From NCBI GenBank assembly GCA_025774735.1, contig JALGZU010000086.1, positions 1 to 9,471 on the forward strand: DNA of 9,471 bases. Direction: 5' to 3'. Shown here one piece after another: positions 7,078 through 9,471 of this stretch. Source of the DNA: a candidate division LCP-89 bacterium (GTDB lineage: Bacteria > Electryoneota > B3-LCP). Positions within the stretch are counted from its first letter, which is position 1. Every line of letters starts with the position of its first letter. The position numbers were made by a program, and so were the translations under genes. The notes beneath the pieces were generated by a model that worked only from the letters and a program-made list of their open reading frames with translations, made no database searches and was not told where the DNA came from.

Positions 7078-8136
7078 TTACGGTTCCACGAATATTTTTC
7101 CGGGATCCCCTTCGTGTACCTGACCGATCAAGGAGGCCGCTCCCACGCCCTCGGCGTGCAAAGTCGCCAACAGATCGGCGGCGTCGTCGTAATCAACGGA
7201 GATGATCAGTCCGCCCGAAGTCTGGGCATCGTGGATCAGGATCGATTGCTCATCAGTAATACCATCCGCCAATGCCACGTGCGGCTTGAGGAAGTTCAGG
7301 TTGCTCTTGCTGCCGCCCGGGACCGTATCGGAACCGGTGAAGTCGTAAGCTTCCGGGATGATGGGGATCTGCGAGTAGAACAGCCTGGCATGCGTGCCCG
7401 AAGCCGTCATCATTTCGTACAGATGTCCCATCAAGCCGAAACCGGTGACGTCTGTGCAGGCGTGAACCTTGAAGCGGTTCATGATCTCTGCCGCCTTCTT
7501 GTTCAGTTCGATCATGACGTCGCCGACCTTTTTGGCCAGTTGGCCGTTGCCCTTGCCCTGCTTGATCGCCGTGGTGATCACGCCCATACCGATCGGCTTG
7601 GTCAGGATTAACCTGTCACCGGGTTTGGATCCGGCGTTGGTCATGATCTTGTCCGGATGGACGATGCCCGTCACCGAAAGGCCGAATTTCAGCTCCTTGT
7701 CGATGCAGGTATGTCCGCCGGCGACCACTGCTCCTGCTTCGGTGACCTTTTCCTGCCCGCCGCGCAGAATGTCAGTCAGGACATTCAGGGGGAAGGTGCC
7801 CTTGGGCCAGCCGACGACGTTCAGGACCGTCAGCGGCGTGCCGCCCATGGCGTAGACGTCGGAGAGGGAATTGGCCGCGGCCACCTGTCCGAAGGTGAAG
7901 GGATCATCCAGGATGGGCGTGAAGAAGTCCACCGTCTGGATGATGGCCAGATCGTCCGATAGCTTATAGACTCCGGCATCGTCCGCCGTGTTCGTGCCTA
8001 CCAGCAGGCGCGGGTCATTGATCGTGGGTAAGCCTTTTAACACTTCGCCCAGCTCCGCCAGGCCTAATTTCGAGGCTCAACCCGCGCAGGCAACCGTTGC
8101 GGTCAGCCGGATGATTTCTTCTTTGGTGCTGTTCAT
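7078..8136 (-). CDS. selD: Selenophosphate synthetase, itself a selenoprotein
   Basis: SelD makes selenophosphate, the selenium donor for Sec tRNA (and for selenouridine), from selenide and ATP in the cytoplasm. With Sec at codon 20 the protein has 352 residues, close to the usual size (E. coli 347). The N-terminus reads CAGUASKLG: Sec20 aligns with catalytic Cys17 of E. coli and K23 with Lys20. Family motifs follow in order: VGTNTADDAGVY (about 46-57), the TVDFFTPILDDPFTFG region (about 68-83), NSLSDVYAMGG (about 89-99), AGGHT (about 139-143), DVTGFGLMGHL (about 229-239) and DAQTSGG near the C-terminus. A search that stops at UGA misses the first 31 codons and would begin at a false GTG at 8043. 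The ATG at 8136 lacks a strong ribosome binding site, but no other in-frame start is seen upstream, and the N-terminal length fits the family. It is the first gene of the operon, and its stop is TAA. Sec-containing SelD is known in many Sec-using organisms. Confidence 0.97.
8047..8063 (-). promoter_or_regulatory. SECIS-like hairpin of selD
   Basis: Nucleotides 14-30 after the UGA can form a seven-base-pair stem (GCCUGGC with GCUGGGC, two G-U wobbles) with a GGA loop at nucleotides 21-23. This is the same distance from the UGA as in the three propeller genes. GG in the apical loop is usual for bacterial SECIS elements. Confidence 0.65.
8077..8079 (-). other. Sec codon (UGA) of selD
   Basis: In-frame TGA at codon 20 in the context CAG-U-ASK, the active-site position of the SelD family. 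Confidence 0.95.
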
Positions 8137-8200
8137 GCCGATTAGATGGTGCCGTTGTGACAGATGGATAACCGTTACTTCGTGAACTTTTAAACTATAT

Positions 8201-8229
8201 AATATAAAGTAAAATTTCTGGGATATCAA
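8201..8229 (-). promoter_or_regulatory. Sigma70-like promoter of the selD-selC-propeller operon
   Basis: On the minus strand TTGATA (8229-8224) and TATATT (8206-8201) are separated by exactly 17 bases. A transcript from here would begin near 8193, giving a leader of about 57 bases before the selD ATG. Phyla of the Bacteroidota group can use a different consensus, so activity is inferred. Confidence 0.6.
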
Positions 8230-8330
8230 GTATTTCTGGATTTAGTGCATGTTGAACAGGTTGCGTTTAATTGCAGATAGCGTGCCAGCCGATTTTGTAC
8301 TAAATTGAGATGGATAAAAAACTGCCAAAC

Positions 8331-8403
8331 TGTCATTCCCGCGAAAGCGGGAATCCAGCTTACTCCTTGATTATTATAGACTCCCGCTTTCGCGGGAGTG
8401 ACA
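8331..8403. repeat. 73-base inverted-repeat element with palindromic arms
   Basis: The left arm starts TGTCATTCCCGCGAAAGCGG, and the right arm is its inverted near-copy ending in GGGAGTGACA. Each arm is itself a near-palindrome (8335-8354 and 8380-8399), so the element can form two small hairpins or one long one. This style, with CCCGCGAAAGCGGG and TGTCA/TGACA ends, is that of dispersed small repeats of the REP/dRS3 kind found in many bacteria. It may act as a terminator between the GNAT gene and the Sec operon. That it is multicopy is inferred. Confidence 0.75.
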
Positions 8404-8485
8404 CTGGTGCTGTCCGGACATCCTTCTGCATCAACCTCAAATTTCAGGCATACACCGTGCAAATATTGAAGCTCTCACGTTCAGT

Positions 8486-8947
8486 TTACAGCATTTTTTC
8501 ATAGAGCACGATGTCGGTGCCCCAGTAATGGGCTTTGAGTCGGCCGCAGAGGCTGTAATCCAATTTCAGGTATAACTCGTGCGCTGCTTTCAATTCGGGG
8601 GCCGAATCGAACCAGAGCTTGACCGCACCGGTCTCCCGTGCGTACTCTTCGGCTCTATTCATTAAGGCTTCCGCAAAGCCGCGGCGGCGATAACCGGGGT
8701 GCGTAACCAGATGCACCAGGTGCAGCGTCCCGTGCCTGGTTTCACAACCGATGGCTGCGGCGATCTTACCCTGTTCCTCAATGACGAAATAGAGATCCTG
8801 CTCCAGCCAGTTGCGGACGGTATCGGCGTCCGGGCACCGTTCCTTTGTCAGTCTTTCACCCAGAATCCCGATTTCTGACGACCAGACTGTCTCGTATAAC
8901 GCTGCCAGCGAGGTGGCGTCACTTGCGTCTGCGCGGCGGATGGTCAT
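8486..8947 (-). CDS. GNAT-family N-acetyltransferase
   Basis: A 153-residue cytoplasmic enzyme expected to transfer an acetyl group from acetyl-CoA to an amine; the substrate cannot be told from the sequence. The family's acetyl-CoA-binding motif A is clear around residues 80-98: HLVTHPGYRRRGFAEALMN, with the R-R-x-G-F/x-A pyrophosphate loop. Motif B follows at about 115-135 (LWFDSAPELKAAHELYLKLDY). The N-terminus (MTIRRADASD) is the usual first GNAT strand, and the length is normal. The ATG at 8947 has only a weak AAGG/GAG ribosome binding site. It lies 31 bases after the stop of the T9SS cargo gene to its right and may be cotranscribed with it. It ends in TAA and precedes the intergenic repeat. 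No link to selenium use is evident. Confidence 0.9.
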   Translation of the reverse strand: MTIRRADASDATSLAALYETVWSSEIGILGERLTKERCPDADTVRNWLEQDLYFVIEEQGKIAAAIGCETRHGTLHLVHLVTHPGYRRRGFAEALMNRAEEYARETGAVKLWFDSAPELKAAHELYLKLDYSLCGRLKAHYWGTDIVLYEKML

Positions 8948-8978
8948 TTACTCAGCCTTGTCTCGGATCCGATGACTA

Positions 8979-9471
8979 CTATTTAGCGAAAACTCCCCGC
9001 TGGGCGGCGATCCGGCCTCCCGCATTTAACCGGAAGAAGTAGATCCCGGAAGCCAATGGCGCGGCATTCCAGGTAACGGTGTGTACACCTGCACCCATCG
9101 ATCCGTCAATCAGCGTTTCGACCAAGCGCCCGGAGGCGTTGTACACCTTCAAGGCCACATTGCTTTTTCCAGGCAGGCTGAAGCTCAGGGTGGTGCTCGG
9201 ATTAAATGGATTGGGGTAGGGGGGATATAACTCAAACCTTTCAGGCTGAAGGGGTCCTGCACTGAGCGAGGCAATTGCTTCTCCCAACGTGAAAGACCAA
9301 TCATTCCAGCTGTCGAGATGGTCTCCGGCATTGACGATGCTGAAGGGGAAGCTCGAGGCGTCCCAGATCTCGTGCTGCGCCGGTCCGGCATTCACCGCCA
9401 GGAAGAAATCGCCCAGGGGAGCTCCGCCGGGCACGTTCAGTCTCCCCAGGACAGTGCGCTGCTGATAGGCG
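8979..9471 (-). CDS. C-terminal part of a T9SS-exported protein
   Basis: The frame is open to the right edge (first visible residues AYQQRTVLGRLNVPGG), so about 163 C-terminal residues are seen; the apparent start at 9434 is internal. A beta-sandwich-like piece (GDFFLAVNAGP... NDWSFTLGE) is followed by a T9SS type A sorting domain: FELYPPYPNPFNPSTTLSFS, then VALKVYNASGRLVETLIDG, HTVTWNAAPLASGIYFFRL and a terminal FAK. The sorting domain means the protein is exported through the outer membrane by the type IX system. The functional domain lies beyond the window. It ends in TAG, 31 bases before the GNAT gene on the same strand. Confidence 0.88.
   Translation of the reverse strand, partial: AYQQRTVLGRLNVPGGAPLGDFFLAVNAGPAQHEIWDASSFPFSIVNAGDHLDSWNDWSFTLGEAIASLSAGPLQPERFELYPPYPNPFNPSTTLSFSLPGKSNVALKVYNASGRLVETLIDGSMGAGVHTVTWNAAPLASGIYFFRLNAGGRIAAQRGVFAK

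Larger units (their letters stand above)
8137..8485. other. Intergenic region between the GNAT gene and selD
   Basis: 349 bases without a credible gene. It holds the operon promoter (8201-8229), an AT-rich leader of about 55 bases before selD, and an inverted-repeat element (8331-8403). I see no clear intrinsic terminator for the GNAT gene other than the repeat itself. Confidence 0.7.

Noticed and set aside
7078..8043. selD starting at the GTG at 8043
   Set aside because: This would remove the catalytic Sec and Lys of the family. The frame is open upstream through the UGA to the ATG at 8136, and the N-terminus so gained matches SelD.
8331..8403. CRISPR array
   Set aside because: There are only two palindromic arms, in inverted and not direct orientation, with one short spacer-like gap and no cas genes.
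8226..8462. 78-residue protein on the minus strand across the repeat (and a 64-residue one on the plus strand)
   Set aside because: The reading TPAKAG...WIPAFAGMT is the familiar spurious translation of this type of dispersed repeat. There is no ribosome binding site and no protein family.

Overview
The window reads as chromosomal DNA of a Gram-negative bacterium. Four encoded proteins have a signal peptide ending in A-Q or A-W-A-Q, and four end in a Por/type IX secretion (T9SS) type A C-terminal sorting domain (the P-N-P-F-N core and a terminal K). One gene resembles the Bacteroidota-type DUF3078 family. This combination is typical of the Fibrobacterota-Chlorobi-Bacteroidota supergroup and of allied candidate phyla; I cannot name the species.

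The centre of the window is a selenocysteine (Sec) locus. On the minus strand, from right to left, it holds a sigma70-like promoter (8201-8229), selD (8136-7078), the Sec tRNA gene selC (7061-6968), and three tandem paralogues of about 540 residues (6889-5273, 5248-3629, 3593-1971). A strong intrinsic terminator lies at 1921-1950. All gaps are short (16, 78, 24 and 35 bases), so this looks like one operon. SelD carries an in-frame UGA at its catalytic position. Each of the three paralogues carries one in-frame UGA at exactly the same place (codon 104, 104 or 102). A simple ORF search therefore splits each of these genes into two pieces. The paralogues are predicted to be exported FG-GAP/VCBS calcium-binding beta-propellers with a T9SS sorting domain, and the Sec sits in a five-residue insertion between propeller blades 1 and 2. 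A hairpin whose loop lies about 20-24 bases after the UGA follows all four UGA codons, as expected for bacterial SECIS elements. I know of no described selenoprotein family of this kind.

Left flank: an MscS-type mechanosensitive channel (minus strand, cut by the window edge), then a divergent gene for a DUF3078-like exported protein (961-1857, plus) with its own terminator, convergent with the Sec operon. Right flank: a 349-base gap with the operon promoter and a 73-base inverted-repeat element, a GNAT acetyltransferase (8947-8486, minus), and the C-terminal end of another T9SS cargo protein (minus, cut by the right edge).

How the parts work together: SelD makes selenophosphate, the Sec tRNA is charged with serine and converted to Sec, and the products are used first in SelD itself and then in the three exported propellers encoded downstream. 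selA and selB, which are also required, are not in the window. Every visible stop codon of the complete or C-terminal genes is TAA or TAG; UGA occurs only as the proposed Sec codon.
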